Below, one piece after another: positions 13,651-26,130 of a DNA stretch of 64,000 nt. The notes under the pieces are model-generated. The model made no database searches and was not told the DNA's origin. It saw only the letters and a list, made by a program, of their open reading frames with translations. The translations under genes and the position numbers were made by a program. Position 1 is the stretch's first letter, and each line of letters opens with the position of its first letter. The DNA is from Epiperipatus broadwayi (lineage: Eukaryota > Onychophora > Udeonychophora > Euonychophora > Peripatidae), in contig JAQFVV010000180.1 in NCBI GenBank assembly GCA_028023455.1, positions 310,001 through 374,000 on the forward strand. Reading direction: 5' to 3'.

Positions 13651-14543
13651 TTTTTTATATATATTATTAAACAAGTTAAAATAAAAAGTTTGCATTTAAA
13701 AACTTTCTTTAAAAATTAAAAATTGAAATTAAAATATCGTCTTAAACTCTTATATATTAAGTCGCACAGATAATAAAAAATTATTAAAATAAAATTTTTA
13801 TTAAAGAAAAAGGTATTTTTAAAACTAAATTTTAAAAAAGATTTGGAGATAAAATTATATCTTTAAATTTGTCTTGAAATATATGTTTGATTTGGAAAAC
13901 AGGGTAATTAATTAGAAATGGAAATGATTGTTAATTGGTTAAATTAAAACCAGCCTTGAGCATTTAAATGTAATAGCCTCAGTCAGATAGAAAAAAAACA
14001 ATAGAAACTGATTAGCCAATGAAAGAAATCCATTTGGGAAATCGGACCTCAGCGAAAGAATCATCACTCCATGACGCAATGTTAATTCAATCCTTGACAT
14101 TAATATAAAAAGGACAGGTTTTGGAAAGCTTGGTAGTTAGTGAATGAGGAGTGATTGATTATTGACGATGTAACAGCTAGGTGTTAGTGCTGAGGGGATT
14201 GGAAAAGACGCACAGCTTCAATCCCTTCAGTTCTGTAAGAAAGGAAGAAAAATGGGCCATCGTTTTTCATTGAGGACCAATTACACTAAAAAAAATAAAA
14301 ATCTCCAAAGGATAAATAAATCGATCAACCGATACAAATCTTCGGACGACGTGGAATTCACGCAAACGGCAAGGAATATACGAAGATGAACTATTTCAAT
14401 AACCGTAAGACTTTAAAATTTATGAACAGTAAATTAAAAACTTTCCAGATTTAAACGATTTCAATATTATTCTATCTGACCAACATTATTTTATTAATTA
14501 GTTATAATTTTATTTAATGTATTTAATTTGTAAAATCATTTCC

Positions 14544-14572
14544 ATTTATTTATTTATTTATTTATTTATTTA
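14544..14572 (+). repeat. (ATTT)n microsatellite
   Basis: Seven uninterrupted ATTT/TTTA units. Confidence 0.95.
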
Positions 14573-14847
14573 ATTTTGTTCTTTAAGTTTTATTATGATT
14601 TCTGTTTTCCGTTAAATAAATTATAAAAAAATGTTAAACTTAAGTCGGGCGTGAATGGCTGTATCGATTTGTAAATATATATTAAGGGAGGGTAATCTTG
14701 GGTTGTTCATTTCGTAGTTGAATTGGTTCAATGGATTGGATATATTTATGTAATTAGTAGGTGTAGTATGAGATCCGCCACGGGCAGGATTATAGATATA
14801 CGCCACACACCCTCTGTTTGCCTATGGATGGGTTTGTAAGTCGGCAC

Positions 14848-14866
14848 ACGTGTGCTCTTCCGATCT
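14848..14866 (+). other. Illumina adapter sequence in the assembly
   Basis: ACGTGTGCTCTTCCGATCT is identical over 19 nt to the 3' end of the standard Illumina TruSeq read-2 adapter oligo, in the orientation where library insert would follow to the right (from 14867). A chance match of this length is negligible. It is most simply an untrimmed read built into the assembly, so sequence on its two sides may not be adjacent in the real genome. Confidence 0.9.
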
Positions 14867-17219
14867 CCTATGGAGTTTTTAGTTTATTGATCTACTTGCC
14901 CACAGATGTCACATCCCTGTGGGTGGAGAGTCAATGTCGTTTCTATTTCTACATATTGTTCAGATGTACATTCCTGACAATATAGTTGTGTTGTCGTATC
15001 ATGCTACATTGAATACATGAATGTATCAGATGGATTGGCCCAGTTGATTGCGAAATGTGTTGCCTAAGGTTAAGTAGGGATAGAATATTTTATTTTCAAA
15101 TGCAAATCTATGTAGTCGATTCAGGCTCGATCCTAAATAAAACTATTAAATTTAAGTTGTTTATAGATGCTTGCATAGATTGGTTATCGGTTAGATATGT
15201 TTTGGGTTTTCATATTTGATCAAAATATATAGACATTCGATAAATAATGATACCTTACGGTGAGTGTCTCTAATGTATTTATTCGGATGTCCTTTAGGTT
15301 ATTGGTGACGATGCAAGTATCTTACGATGAATACTAGAGGGTTTCTTATAATTCCCTATGCAATTGTCAGTAATCAATAATTTTGTATTTTGATCGTTTA
15401 TGTTTACTTTGAAATGTTTTTGACCGTTGAAATCTATGTAACCGATCTATAGCAACATATTAAACAGGTTTATAAGCCCATCTGTGCGAACTTGATTAAA
15501 AATGTAAATTTATAATATAATAGTAACTCAATGTAAATTAAAGTAAAATCAAAGTTAAAAATAATGTTAAATGTTTAAATGTAAATCACTAAAATAATTT
15601 TAAACCTTATATATATGTGCATAAATAAATCTGTTTGTATGATAATTACTGGCAGTGGCTTACTTTATTCTTTTATATACTAGTAAATGATATTATTAAA
15701 TCTCTGCTATTCCACTGAGCTAGTGACAATGGGCTAACGATCTAAATATGTAAATAAAGTGGAATCCTAACAGCGCGTATCTGCCTACTCTATAAATTTT
15801 TCTAGGCTTAAATGCCTAGATGGCGCCCTTTGGTAGTGCAGTGCGGTGCGATGCGATCTCCCACTTCGTTTGGATCGTTATACTACATTTGGTTATATAA
15901 ATTAAACTTATTCATTTAAAAAACAATATTTACCTGACATGTTTATTAAATTAAGGAATGTTAATAAAGAAGTGGTATAAATAATTTCAATAAGGAGATG
16001 AATAATATATTATTATTAAATTTAACATAGGAAATTTTAATATTCAATATAATTTACTTATTTTATTGTGAGTCATTGAAGTATCATTTATATTTTAGTG
16101 GAATAGAGTTATGTGATATTCCTATGCCATTGAGGGTATGCTTTTGGCATATACTTAGTCTTAAAAAAGGGTACCTTACTGGATGATCGGATAACAAGTC
16201 TCCTGATTATTATTATTTTATTGTTAATTTATTAATATTGATATAATAATATTAGACATGAAATGAATAAGATTGATGTTATTAGAATTTTTATACAAAA
16301 AAAAGAAATTTGATAAGTCTGCACTAGAAGTTTGTTGTTTATATCTACTATTAACAGTTGGTGGGTTGGTTGTCCGGTTAGGTTACGGCTGTCCTTTTTA
16401 TATTGCCCAAATGTGTAGGCCTCGATTGGTTAGAAGAAGATTGGGGAATGTTTATTATAAAAAATATAATGTTAAACTTTTTCAGAGCCCAGTCCAAATA
16501 GTTACGATTGTAGTATCATCATATAAGAATCAGGTTAATTATAGGGGGATAGATTACCTAGCCATGTGGTTATGATTATTTAAATATAATTATTTAATGA
16601 TCTAGATTACATTTTATAATTATTCAAAGTGATATATTGATTATTAACATAGATGTTTTAGAGAAATATTGTAGGTCCTGTTATGAAGAATGATTATGAA
16701 TAATACTAAATGATATTAATTGATAATTATTATATGACAAGATATGATCACTTATATTATAATGTGAAATTAATGTGTTATAATTATATTGTTATGGTGA
16801 TTTTGGAAAGAAATTACGAGACTGTAATTTAAAATTTCATATTTAGATTAAAATAAAAAGAAACTTATTTAAATATTTTATCTTAAGTTACAGATGAGAA
16901 AGGAAGTATAGATTTATCTGATGATTTGTTACAGGGGAATAGTTGAATCTGTTGTAGTGTTGGCAATGGTGAATTTATAATGAAACAGAATCAATAGAAA
17001 TTTATAAGGATTTTTTTTTTCATTATTATTGTTAGTCTGTAATAGAAGTTTAAAATGAGAGATTCTGAGAAAAACATAGAAAGGGAAATTCCTATCTCTA
17101 ATAAAAGAACATAACATCAGAGAGATTAATAAATGTGAAGAAATAGAAGAGGGGAAAATCTCAACCCCTGGAAAAGTTGTAAATGATGCAAAAACAATAT
17201 ATATGATATAAATATTGGG
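14867..17219. other. Stretch without recognised gene
   Basis: Follows the adapter. Contains a GC-richer patch at 15765-15880 with TGGCGCCC at 15822-15829, which could be a primer-binding site of the gypsy relic downstream, though no LTR end was confirmed. A 100-codon open frame at 16273-16575 (+) has no recognised domain. From about 16000 rightwards C becomes scarce on the + strand, as in the gypsy gag that follows. Confidence 0.35.
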
Positions 17220-18810
17220 AAGTATGTTTAATGAAAAGTTTGAATCTTTGAAAGAGGATAATACAGTGACAAGTAGTAAATTAGAAGAAAATAGAGTCAG
17301 TCGAATTGATAAGTAGTAAATTAGAAAATAATAGACAATCAATTGAATTGATAAGCAAGGATATGGAAGATAGTAGAAAATAGTCAGTTGAATTGATGAC
17401 AGAGGTTTTGAAAAATAAATTCGAAAGTCTTAATGAAAGATTTAATAAGAATGAAGAAGCTATTGAATCATTAAAAATAGGACTAATTCAATTTGATAAA
17501 AAACACCAAGAAATATTGGACTTTAGATTACAGGAATTCATGGACAGTACTATTAAAGAATTCAGAAGCCAGGTAGAAGAGGCAGTTAATCAATGTTAAA
17601 TTAGTAATGAAAATATCAACCATAAAATAGATGTTCAAATATAACTTTATCTAGGGATAATAAGGATTTAAAGTCTCAAGTAAGTTTTATTGCAGAAGAG
17701 ATTGAAGTAATCGAAGAAGGAAGTTAACCACAATAAAATAAAGTTAAAAGGATTAGTAAAAGAGAAATTTGATAATAATAAGATGAAGTTAAAAGAAGTT
17801 ATGAAAGAAGTATCTGAGAAATTACAAGGTATAGAAATTAATAAAATAAATGAACATAAATATAGATCTAAAGTGGATGAAAGTGGTAAAAAGTTGCAAA
17901 AAGAAATAAAAGAACAGGTGAAAAACAAAATGTTGTCTTAGATAAAAATCATGAACAAAAGAAGGTATTGGATCAGAACTGTGATAAGTTTAATATAGAG
18001 CAGAAAATTTATATAGATCATGTGTTAGGGTAAATTAATTTGGATGAAAAGTTACAAAATATATATGCTAAAATAGAAGAAATGAAAATAAATGATAGTA
18101 GTAAAGTTGAGAAACTTACAGAGAGGACTTCAGTTAGTCAATCTCTTAATATAAGTATTTCTAAAGATTATGAAATAAGAGATTATAATAAAAGTATTGA
18201 AGGTGGTAATGTAATTAATAAGAATCAGTTGAAGGAGATAGAATCTATTCAGATAAAGGAATTGATGGAAGGAGATGTGAGTTTAAATAGTTCCATGGCT
18301 TTAAGATTTATGAGGATTAAACGTTTTTGGAGGAGAGTATGTGGAGAACCTCTCAGAATTTTTAAATAATTTGGGAGAATTTTTTTTTTTAATGCCCTTA
18401 ATCTGAAAAAGAGAAATTAGCCATCTTTAGTAATCATTTATACTCAATAGCCAAGAATGGATGGGAGTCTTTATTTGAAAGACCTAGTACATATGAGGAT
18501 TTTAAATGTAATTGTGTTGGCAAGCTTTTGGGGAAGTGACAAACAGGATAGTATTAGGTATCAGTTTACCCAAGGGAAATACCATATTACTTGCTATACT
18601 AAATTTTTTTGTAGTCAGGCTGTTAGGTTAAAATCTCACAGCTTTTCCTTTGTCTGAAAATCAGATTGTCAGAATCATGAGAGATAATTTACCTTGTAAT
18701 ATTGAGAAAATTCTGATAATAGCTAATAGATACACAATAGAGGAAGCATTGGAAATGTTAAATGCTCTAGAAATTACTGAGATATCAACAGATAATAGAT
18801 TATGATTTTT
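17220..18810 (+). pseudogene. Ty3/gypsy gag relic with long coiled coil
   Basis: Pieces in shifting frames. 17220-18300 encodes a Lys/Glu-rich heptad-like coiled coil (for example 17393-17599 and 18040-18290), typical of one group of arthropod gypsy gags. 18300-18800 holds the capsid-like part: FWRRVCGEP, then WGSDKQDSIRYQFTQGKY near 18530, then RIMRDNLP and EEALEMLNALE near 18675-18775. A cysteine-containing stretch at 18880-18950 may be the decayed nucleocapsid. At least six stops or frameshifts rule out function. It is continuous with the protease and RT relics downstream and in the same orientation. Confidence 0.7.
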
Positions 18811-19159
18811 GAAAGACAAAGTAAATTACCGTACCTCCAATATAAATGTTGATTCAAATTTATCATATGGTTATATGAGAGCTAAGAGATATTGTGGTAA
18901 TAGGAAGAAGGTATCTTCATACCCTAAAGTTGTGAATTGTCCCAGTAGGCATAAGATGAGGCAGATATTCCAAAATAGTCATTCCCAAGTGGCATAACCA
19001 CTATGTTAAAGAAGCCACTAGGCAAAGCTAAGGATAAGACAATAACATCAAACTAGAGGGTCTTTATATGTATGTTACTTTTAACAAGGACCTTCTAACA
19101 AAATGGGGAACGATGAAATGTGGTTTTTAAATACCTTAGATTTAGATATAGATTATCTT

Positions 19160-19560
19160 AAATCCTGTATAATAGGTGAATCTCCTATAACAAATCAATG
19201 CCCTATTATAATGTTGTCTATTAATGGATTAAAAGTGAAAGCATTAATTGATTCTGAAAGGCAAGCTTTCGTACTTTCTGAATCCGCTTATAATGAAATA
19301 ATGTGTGTGAGAGGAAATATACCTTCATTATCAGTTAAACAAATTCAGGTCACTGTAGCAAATGGAAAGAGGACCAAGCTTTCTAACAACAGGTCTGGGT
19401 TACCTTAACTATTAATGATACTGAATTTGGGCATGTTTTTTTTTATTATGCCTGGACTGGTACATGAAAGCATAATATGACTTGACTTTATGATATTGAA
19501 TAAATGTAAAATGGCCTTTCAAAAGAAATTTTTATTTGTAAAGAGGAAAGGCTTGATTTT
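19160..19560 (+). pseudogene. Ty3/gypsy aspartic protease relic
   Basis: The frame at 19103-19408 reads CPIIMLSINGLKVKALID followed by SER; the active-site D-T/S-G triad begins at 19250, but its glycine is replaced by Glu. After a frameshift near 19390, GLDFMILNKCKMAF matches the conserved protease C-terminal strand (usually I-G-x-D-F-L). In active elements this enzyme matures the gag-pol polyprotein. The damaged triad and the frameshift show it is dead. Confidence 0.75.
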
Positions 19561-19719
19561 GAATATAGTTCACATAACTTTTCCATTCAGTTATTATGCA
19601 TAGATAATATATTAATTGAAGTTAGCAAATTGAACATATTTTATGGACAGTTCTAAATTTGAGAACAATTTATATCAGTTGATATATGACTATAAAATAT
19701 ATTTATCAAAGTTCCTCGT

Positions 19720-20496
19720 GTAATAGAATGATATACTTATAGAGTCAAATTGAAAAATAATAATCCTTTCCAATAAAATATGTACCTATTTCTTATTAAT
19801 ACTAGGAAGTGGTACATGATCATCATATGCTAAAATGGCAAATAATTAAATAATACTTTTCCCCTTATGTTAACCTTTTGGTTATCATGAAAAATGATAA
19901 TATTATAAGAGCTTGTTTAGATGATCGAGTGCTAAATCAAATGACAATCCCTTAATGTGACATTCCTCCACTTGTACATGAACTCCTGATTAAATTTCAT
20001 AAGAGGTCAATTTTCTCTTGATCTAACTACTAGTTATTGGAAAATAACATTGCATGACGATGATCAGCAATATACAGCATTTCGTTTCAAGGGACAGTCA
20101 TGTCTTCAGATACATGCCCTTTTGCCTCATCAATAGTGGTACTGGCTTGGTCAGATGTTTGGATATGATTTTATCGAAGTAATTAAAGAAAAAAATCATC
20201 ATGTACATGAAAAATATTGTCATTACATCGTATGTATAGCAGAGAATCTGGAACATTTACGGAAATTTTTCCAACTGTGTTCCTCCAAAAATGTGAAAAT
20301 TAACATGAAGAAATGCACTATAGCAGCAAAAGAAATGACTTTTCTGGGTCATTTAATTAATGAACATGGTATCCAGCCTCATCCAGAAAAGATTGTGGCT
20401 ATACAGTGTTTCCCCATGCCAAAGACAGTAAAACAAAGTTTTTTTTTTGGTCTATATAACTATTATCATAAATTTTATGAAAACTTGGCAACTTAA
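19720..20496 (+). pseudogene. Ty3/gypsy reverse transcriptase relic
   Basis: Ordered RT landmarks across frames: YRVKLKNNNPF near 19738; a PPLVHELL-like segment near 19968; SLDLTTSYWKI near 20015 (the first catalytic Asp strand); and YTAFRFKGQS near 20070. The frame at 20155-20496 then reads NLEHLRKFFQLC, FLGHLINEHGIQPHPEKI and a Y-N-Y-Y-H-K-F finish, which is the thumb entry. The YxDD box is replaced by YCHY at 20215-20226, so both catalytic aspartates are gone. A (T)8 insertion disrupts the end. Confidence 0.9.
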
Positions 20497-20500
20497 TATC

Positions 20501-21419
20501 ATTATTTATATGGTAGACGTACATTCCTATCATATATATATATATATGATTGTCTAGAAATGAGTGTAAAGCGGATGCTTTTTTTGCCTCTTGATCTTGG
20601 CGATTTAGTTTTATTAGTATTTGTCAAGGTAGCTGCAGATTCCTATCATTTAATCTATAAATTTCAGTCACTAATGCTAGATAGATGCATGATTCCTGTC
20701 CAGGGAGTTTGGTAATATTTATTCGAATATTATTAAAACAGATGTTAAAGAGCATCTAGCATACATAATATTTATTTCCATTATTTGTGTGTATCTGAAT
20801 AACCTAGTTGCTTAATATAAATTTCCAAGCGCTACAGCCTTAAATGATTTAGATTAGTCTTGGACTTCTAAAAATATATTTTATATAAATGATTTTTAAC
20901 ATATCCTTAGACTTGTGAGTGAGATTGATAGTTTTGGAAACCGGATTGGGAGCAGTTACATTAATAGGTAGTAGTATTTACAATTAGTCTGTGCAATGAG
21001 GCAGTATCTATCCAGGCACAATTAAGATGCATGGCTCCCTATATCTTCCATGCATAATGAGACAATGAGTATCTAGTCCAATGAATTTTGTTCTAGAGTA
21101 GCTAGGGCAGTTAAATTCAACTGATTAAGTTCAAATGCTGGGCATATGATAATAGATCATTAAGTGTCACTGTAATGAATCTGAACCCCAGGTAAAAGAA
21201 CAGTAGACTGATGTTCCCTGATGATTTCAGTCACTTATGTTAATATTTATTTGGTGATTATGTATATATGTAAATAAATCTTAATTTCTTATTCTAGCAT
21301 TTGTCTTTTATTGCAATTAGTAGCAATACTATAAGAGTGTCTTATATCTGACTGATGTCAGAATATTAAGCTGCATGCAGATTACTCTTGGAAAATTTGA
21401 ATATTTAACTGTACATTTT
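20501..21419. other. Unclassified stretch after the RT relic
   Basis: Includes an (AT)n run at 20537-20549. No RNase H or integrase is readable directly after the RT, so the element was probably interrupted or truncated here. Confidence 0.4.
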
Positions 21420-21665
21420 GACCATTACATTATATGCACAAAAATTATTTTATAATAAAGATTTTCATGGTTATGTGATCAAATCAAAATCTTTTGTGAA
21501 TTGTACCATATATTAATTGTTTTAATTGCTGATGCTTCTATGAAATCACATTCATCCTTGTCAAGGCTAAGACTGTAATGAAGAACTGTTTCCTCTCAAG
21601 TAATAATGAGTTTGTGATTGCATTTGGAATTAGCATTTCCATAAATACTATATATTTCCAATGCT
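21420..21665 (+). pseudogene. RNase-H-like retroelement fragment, left member of an inverted pair
   Basis: Reads IVLIADASMKS at about 21519, resembling the catalytic Asp strand of gypsy RNase H (usually TDAS). In another frame it reads NNEFVIAFG, resembling the HVIAFASRSL region. It may be the displaced continuation of the gypsy pol at 19.7-20.5 kb. Its sequence is repeated in inverted orientation at 22735-22900. Confidence 0.45.
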
Positions 21666-22734
21666 ATATATTTAATAGGCATGGTTTATTTATGATGTTA
21701 TTAAAATTATCTTTATATAAAAATTAAAATTAAAATGTGGATGTCTAAAGAAACAATTGCTAACATGTTAAATATGTTAAACAATAAGTTATCTTTGAAA
21801 TGGTCTTTTAATATGAAAATAGATTGCAATATATAAAATTCTGAAAATCATCAGAACAAATAATAAGGTTTTGTACTACTGTATGCCATGAAATCAATTA
21901 AGATAAGTGATATTATTTATTCGCAATTGCAATGAGATATGAACTTAGAAGATTTAAAGGGTTTTATTTTACAATTATCATTATGTAGGAACATTACTTC
22001 TATATTAATAGGAAACAAAATATTGAGAATCATATAGGAGTTAATAAAATTAGAATATTACATATATAATTACATCAACAATGAAAATATTTTTCTTAAT
22101 AAAACAAAAACAAATCAAGCAGAATGTATGTAATAAATAAACTTAGATAAATGATCTAAAAAGCTTTTTGTCAAATGATTTTAAGATTGGGTTCTGGTCT
22201 TCGAAAAATTAAAGCAAACTAATTAATAATGCTCCATATAAAATTAGTACTACAAATAAGTCTTAATCATATATTCTAATGCCATTAATAGTGCTCCTTA
22301 ATGCAGAAAAACAAAAGCTAGCAAAATTGAAACATGTTTATCAATATAATAGATCTAAAAATTATCTATTATTCACATCAGTATTCTTTAATAATTTTGT
22401 TCACAGAGAATCTGTGAAGAATGAAATGTTTAGAAATGAAAGATAAAGAAGTTAAGATTTATTTCAAATTCAAGTGATGTCATTAATCAAAGTTTATTTA
22501 GCATGTGATGAACTTGTTTAAGAATATTTCTATATAAGTTTGGTTTAATGTAACAATTAGCACAAAAATTTGAAGCCATGATTATTGTGTAGGGTATCAA
22601 AAGCATGCTATATTATTAAAATATTTAATTCTATATAACATAAAAAAAGTATAAGCATTAAAAAACAAATGTTAATTCACTTTCTATTTTGAATGGATAA
22701 CCATGTAATATATATATGAATGAATGTTCTTTAA

Positions 22735-22900
22735 TTCTCATGCAATCACAATCTCATTAGTACTTGAAATAAAATAATTCTTCATTGCATTCTTAGTCTT
22801 GACAAGGATGAATATGATTTCATCGAATCATCGGCAGTTTAAACAAAAAACTAAATAACCCAAAAGATTTCATCTACAAAAACATTTATGTATATGCAAA
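22735..22900 (-). pseudogene. RNase-H-like retroelement fragment, right member of an inverted pair
   Basis: The reverse complement shares blocks such as CATTCATCCTTGTCAAG/CATATTCATCCTTGTCAAG and the TTTGTGATTGCAT-like stretch with 21535-21630. It is a second, more diverged copy facing the opposite way, with stops. The 1.1 kb between the pair has no recognised content. Confidence 0.5.
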
Positions 22901-22960
22901 ACTATAGATAATAGAATTAATTTTTATTAAATTTTTTAGCTAAGTTTGAATGCTTTAAAG

Positions 22961-25900
22961 AAGCAGGTGATTTATAATAAATTCGTATTGCTCTTTGCTT
23001 GTAATATTTTGCCATTACAATGTGAACTAAAAAATTAAATTTTGGAAAATTAAAATTTCACTTTTTATTAATTTCTAATTTGTTAATTTTTTTGTTGTTG
23101 AAACCATGGATACAGATACAGGAAGACTACTGCAATCATTCTAAATCCAGGATTGAAAAAAGAGAAAGACAATAGAAAGTTAAAGTTAGAGTTTTGTGAT
23201 GATCATATAAATTACGATTACATTCCTTTATAATACATGCTGTTCTTTAGTTTGCTATTATTTTGCAGAATTATATTTTTTCTATCATTAATAAATTCAT
23301 GAAAACAATCAATGTAGCATCTCTGGCTTTAAAATTATCTTTATAAATTAAATGTGACCAGCCTCTTTCTTGAAAATCGTGATCAAATTTGTAACCAAAT
23401 ACTTTTCTTTGGAATAGTTTTACTGTTCATTCACTTCTCAAGTGTAATCTAATTGTAGATTTAATATGATTGCAATCAGTAAATGGAAGAATATACTGCT
23501 TAGTTTTATAATCTAACTCCTTAAAAGTGAAAATTTCTCGGTTTTTATGATTTGCAAACAAAGTGTCTTATGTCTCACTTCAATTAGTAAATTTGGCAGA
23601 ATAGCAGCTCTGTGTAAATTAATTTAATCGAAATAATAATGAAATATTCTATTTTTTAACTAGTTAAATGCATTAGCAGTACATTGGAGTCTCTGTAGCA
23701 TCTCAACATCCAAAACTTCTCATCTATTGAAATATTTAAATTGGCTCACATTCTAAAGTTGATAATCAACCATGCTAAAAGTTGCAGAAGATTTTTCTTT
23801 CATCACCAGCTGATAATTGCCTAAGTTTTTTTTTAAAATATTAATTACAAACATTTAGAAGATTCTGTAATCATCTTTTGAAGTACTAAGAATATACACA
23901 ATTATCAGCATATTATAAATCTAAAGCTTACTGAAGATGAAGTTTCTGTTTTTAATCATTTCAGATTAAAATGTCCATCATTTAAACTGTTATTGCTTGC
24001 TTCATAAAATCACCAATAAGTTGTTTCAAAGACTATAAAAATAGTAATCCTGAAAGATAATTGCTGATTACTGTTTGTTCATACAAATTAAATATTACTG
24101 TTAAAGAAGTTTTTCTTTATAAGTATTAGTCTTGGAATGTTATAATATTTGAATGATTAAGTATGCAGCTCTTAATTAAATACTGCATGCTTGAGGCTTT
24201 TTTAAGAAGCCATAATTTGTAAGATATTTGGTATCTACTCATGGTAGAAAAGTTCCTCTGACTTAATGTTTAAATTGATATTTGTTTGTTTTCTTTAATA
24301 TATTGTCATTTTTTGAGAATAAGAGGATATTAAAATTGAGAGGGGTCAGTATATATTTATTATTTATTATTATATCCTGAGGGTATTTAAGATATCAGTC
24401 GGCAAGCTTCAGTGTTAATAATAAACTTTAACATAAGAGTAGTAACAACATATTTGTTTAACAATAATAATAAAGCAAAAAAAAAAAATAAAGAAATTGA
24501 AGGCCCATTCTAATTAAATAAGTCTTTATGATTTATCTGTAGAGATTTTTAGCTTTTCATGCACAAAGAATAAAATTAAATATACATTTTGTGTTTCAAA
24601 TTTCGCAGTCACTTTTTACACAGATGCACATAATTCAGCTAGATATAAAAATAGCTTTTAGAAGCAAATTTCTTCTGGCAATTTAATACATCTTTATACA
24701 ACAATACAATCATTTTTACAAACACATCAGACTCTCTACAATATCCTTTCACATATTTTACATAGCACATACTGTTCAGGCATGATATAAGCTTTAGTAC
24801 ATCTACTAGCTTCTTATTGCTATTGGGTTCATTCTTGTTTTTTTTTACTATTTTACTGATAACCATTCTTAACATAGCACTAATATATATCGTTTATTAG
24901 ATGAGTAGGGGGTTTATATGTTCTAATTGTAGGTATATAATTAATTTTCATATAATTTTGATTTGCAAATCTTGATTGGGTTCATATGTAAAATTTTATA
25001 GAATAGTTAAATTGTAGTAATCAAATATTGAAATAGTCTGTACGTGTTTATAAAAATTAATAAGTAATCTTTATTTACAATATATACATTACATGCATAG
25101 ACATTCCAGTGATTCTAGAAATTTTCTGATAAAGGACACTACAATCAGTTAATTGTCATCAATGGTATTTGCTATTTATTGGAATAAATGAATAAAAACA
25201 GTATTATGTTCACACTAGGTATTTATTTTGGTTTTACTAAGTATAAAATATAAAAGATCTCAGATGTTATACAAAATTAACTGATATTTAAAAATTAATT
25301 TTAGATATTGATATAATAAATTATGTAACATTAAATAAGATATTATTTAATATCTGTGTTAATATGTTATTTTATTTACTCTTGGGAAATAATTTTTTGC
25401 TTTTTACCTTTGATTTATTAAATCTTAATTTATTAATAATAGTACAGTTTAATCCATAAAGGGTTGCAGATTAAATAGCCAAAGGTTCATGGATTGATTC
25501 TCAACTGAATAAAGTAGAAAAAGACTTCAATTTGGTGACTTGAATGCATTTGGGGGTACTGAAATGTCACATGATTTTTTGAGTAACACTTATTAGGAGA
25601 TATGATATTTCAGTTAAACAATTTTCTAGTTGTTCTCAGAATAGAAAGTCTACTCATATATTTCATATTCTGAGCTAAGTGATTAACTCAGTATTAAGAT
25701 CTACTTACTGTTGAGCTACAATTTTTAACTAAATTCTAATCCAAGTTCCAAAAAAAAAAAAAAACTATTGGAAAATTTGGAAACTTTTATGCAAAAAAAA
25801 ATCATAAATCCTATCTATTTCTGTTTCTAGTAAGATATTGGAATCAATACATGAGAAGAAAAACTTCAAATGAAACATCACTGTAGGGGAATGAGCATTT

Positions 25901-25990
25901 GCAGGATGGCCTTTTTTTAGTGATTCTGAAAGTATGGAAAAATAATTAAAGTAGATAGTCATAAGAATATAGTTATTTTAATGTCTTTTT
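22961..25990. other. AT-rich stretch upstream of the first POLRMT exon seen
   Basis: No exon matching the POLRMT N-terminus was recognised, although an upstream exon ending in phase 1 must exist somewhere. A 78-codon frame at 24639-24875 on the - strand has no known domain. Around 25440-25740 there are short tRNA-like D-arm motifs on both strands that hint at old SINEs. Confidence 0.4.
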
Positions 25991-25995
25991 TTGCC

Positions 25996-26038
25996 TATAA
26001 CTCAATGGCTAAGAGTAATTTTGTGAAGATCGATTCTT
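25996..26038 (+). repeat. tRNA-like SINE relic
   Basis: TAACTCAATGGCTAAGA at 25998 resembles a Pol III A box and AGATCGATTCT at 26028 a B box, at about the spacing of a tRNA. No full cloverleaf is evident, so it is best read as an old tRNA-derived SINE head. It ends 20 bp before the exon acceptor at 26058. Confidence 0.3.
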
Positions 26039-26058
26039 ATTTTCTTTGAATTTTTTAG

Positions 26059-26130
26059 TTTGTTACTATTCAGAAGTGAAAAGGGGCAATCAGTCATCAG
26101 TGAATGGATCTAACTATCAGATAAAAATTG
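26059..26130 (+). CDS. POLRMT: POLRMT, probable internal exon (most upstream one recognised)
   Basis: A 72-bp exon bounded by a TTTTTTAG acceptor and a perfect GTAAGT donor. Only the frame that starts two bases in is open; it reads 23 codons and leaves one base. The next exon begins with the two bases that complete this codon, giving glutamate, so the splice phases fit. The peptide starts CYYSEVKRGNQ and is polar, with no recognised domain. In known mitochondrial RNA polymerases a poorly conserved N-terminal extension precedes the PPR domain, which suits this position. A tRNA-like stretch ends about 20 bp upstream of the acceptor, so exonisation of a repeat is an alternative. The upstream exon, which should end in phase 1, was not found. 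Confidence 0.6.

Noticed and set aside
16273-16575. 100-codon open frame
   Set aside because: No recognisable domain or splice context, and next to a decayed retroelement; likely chance.
16929-17342. 137-codon frame on the - strand
   Set aside because: Antisense to the Lys/Glu-rich gag coiled coil; hydrophobic translation is the expected shadow.
24639-24875. Small secreted or cysteine-containing protein on the - strand
   Set aside because: No signal peptide or ordered cysteine framework; composition fits random AT-rich translation.
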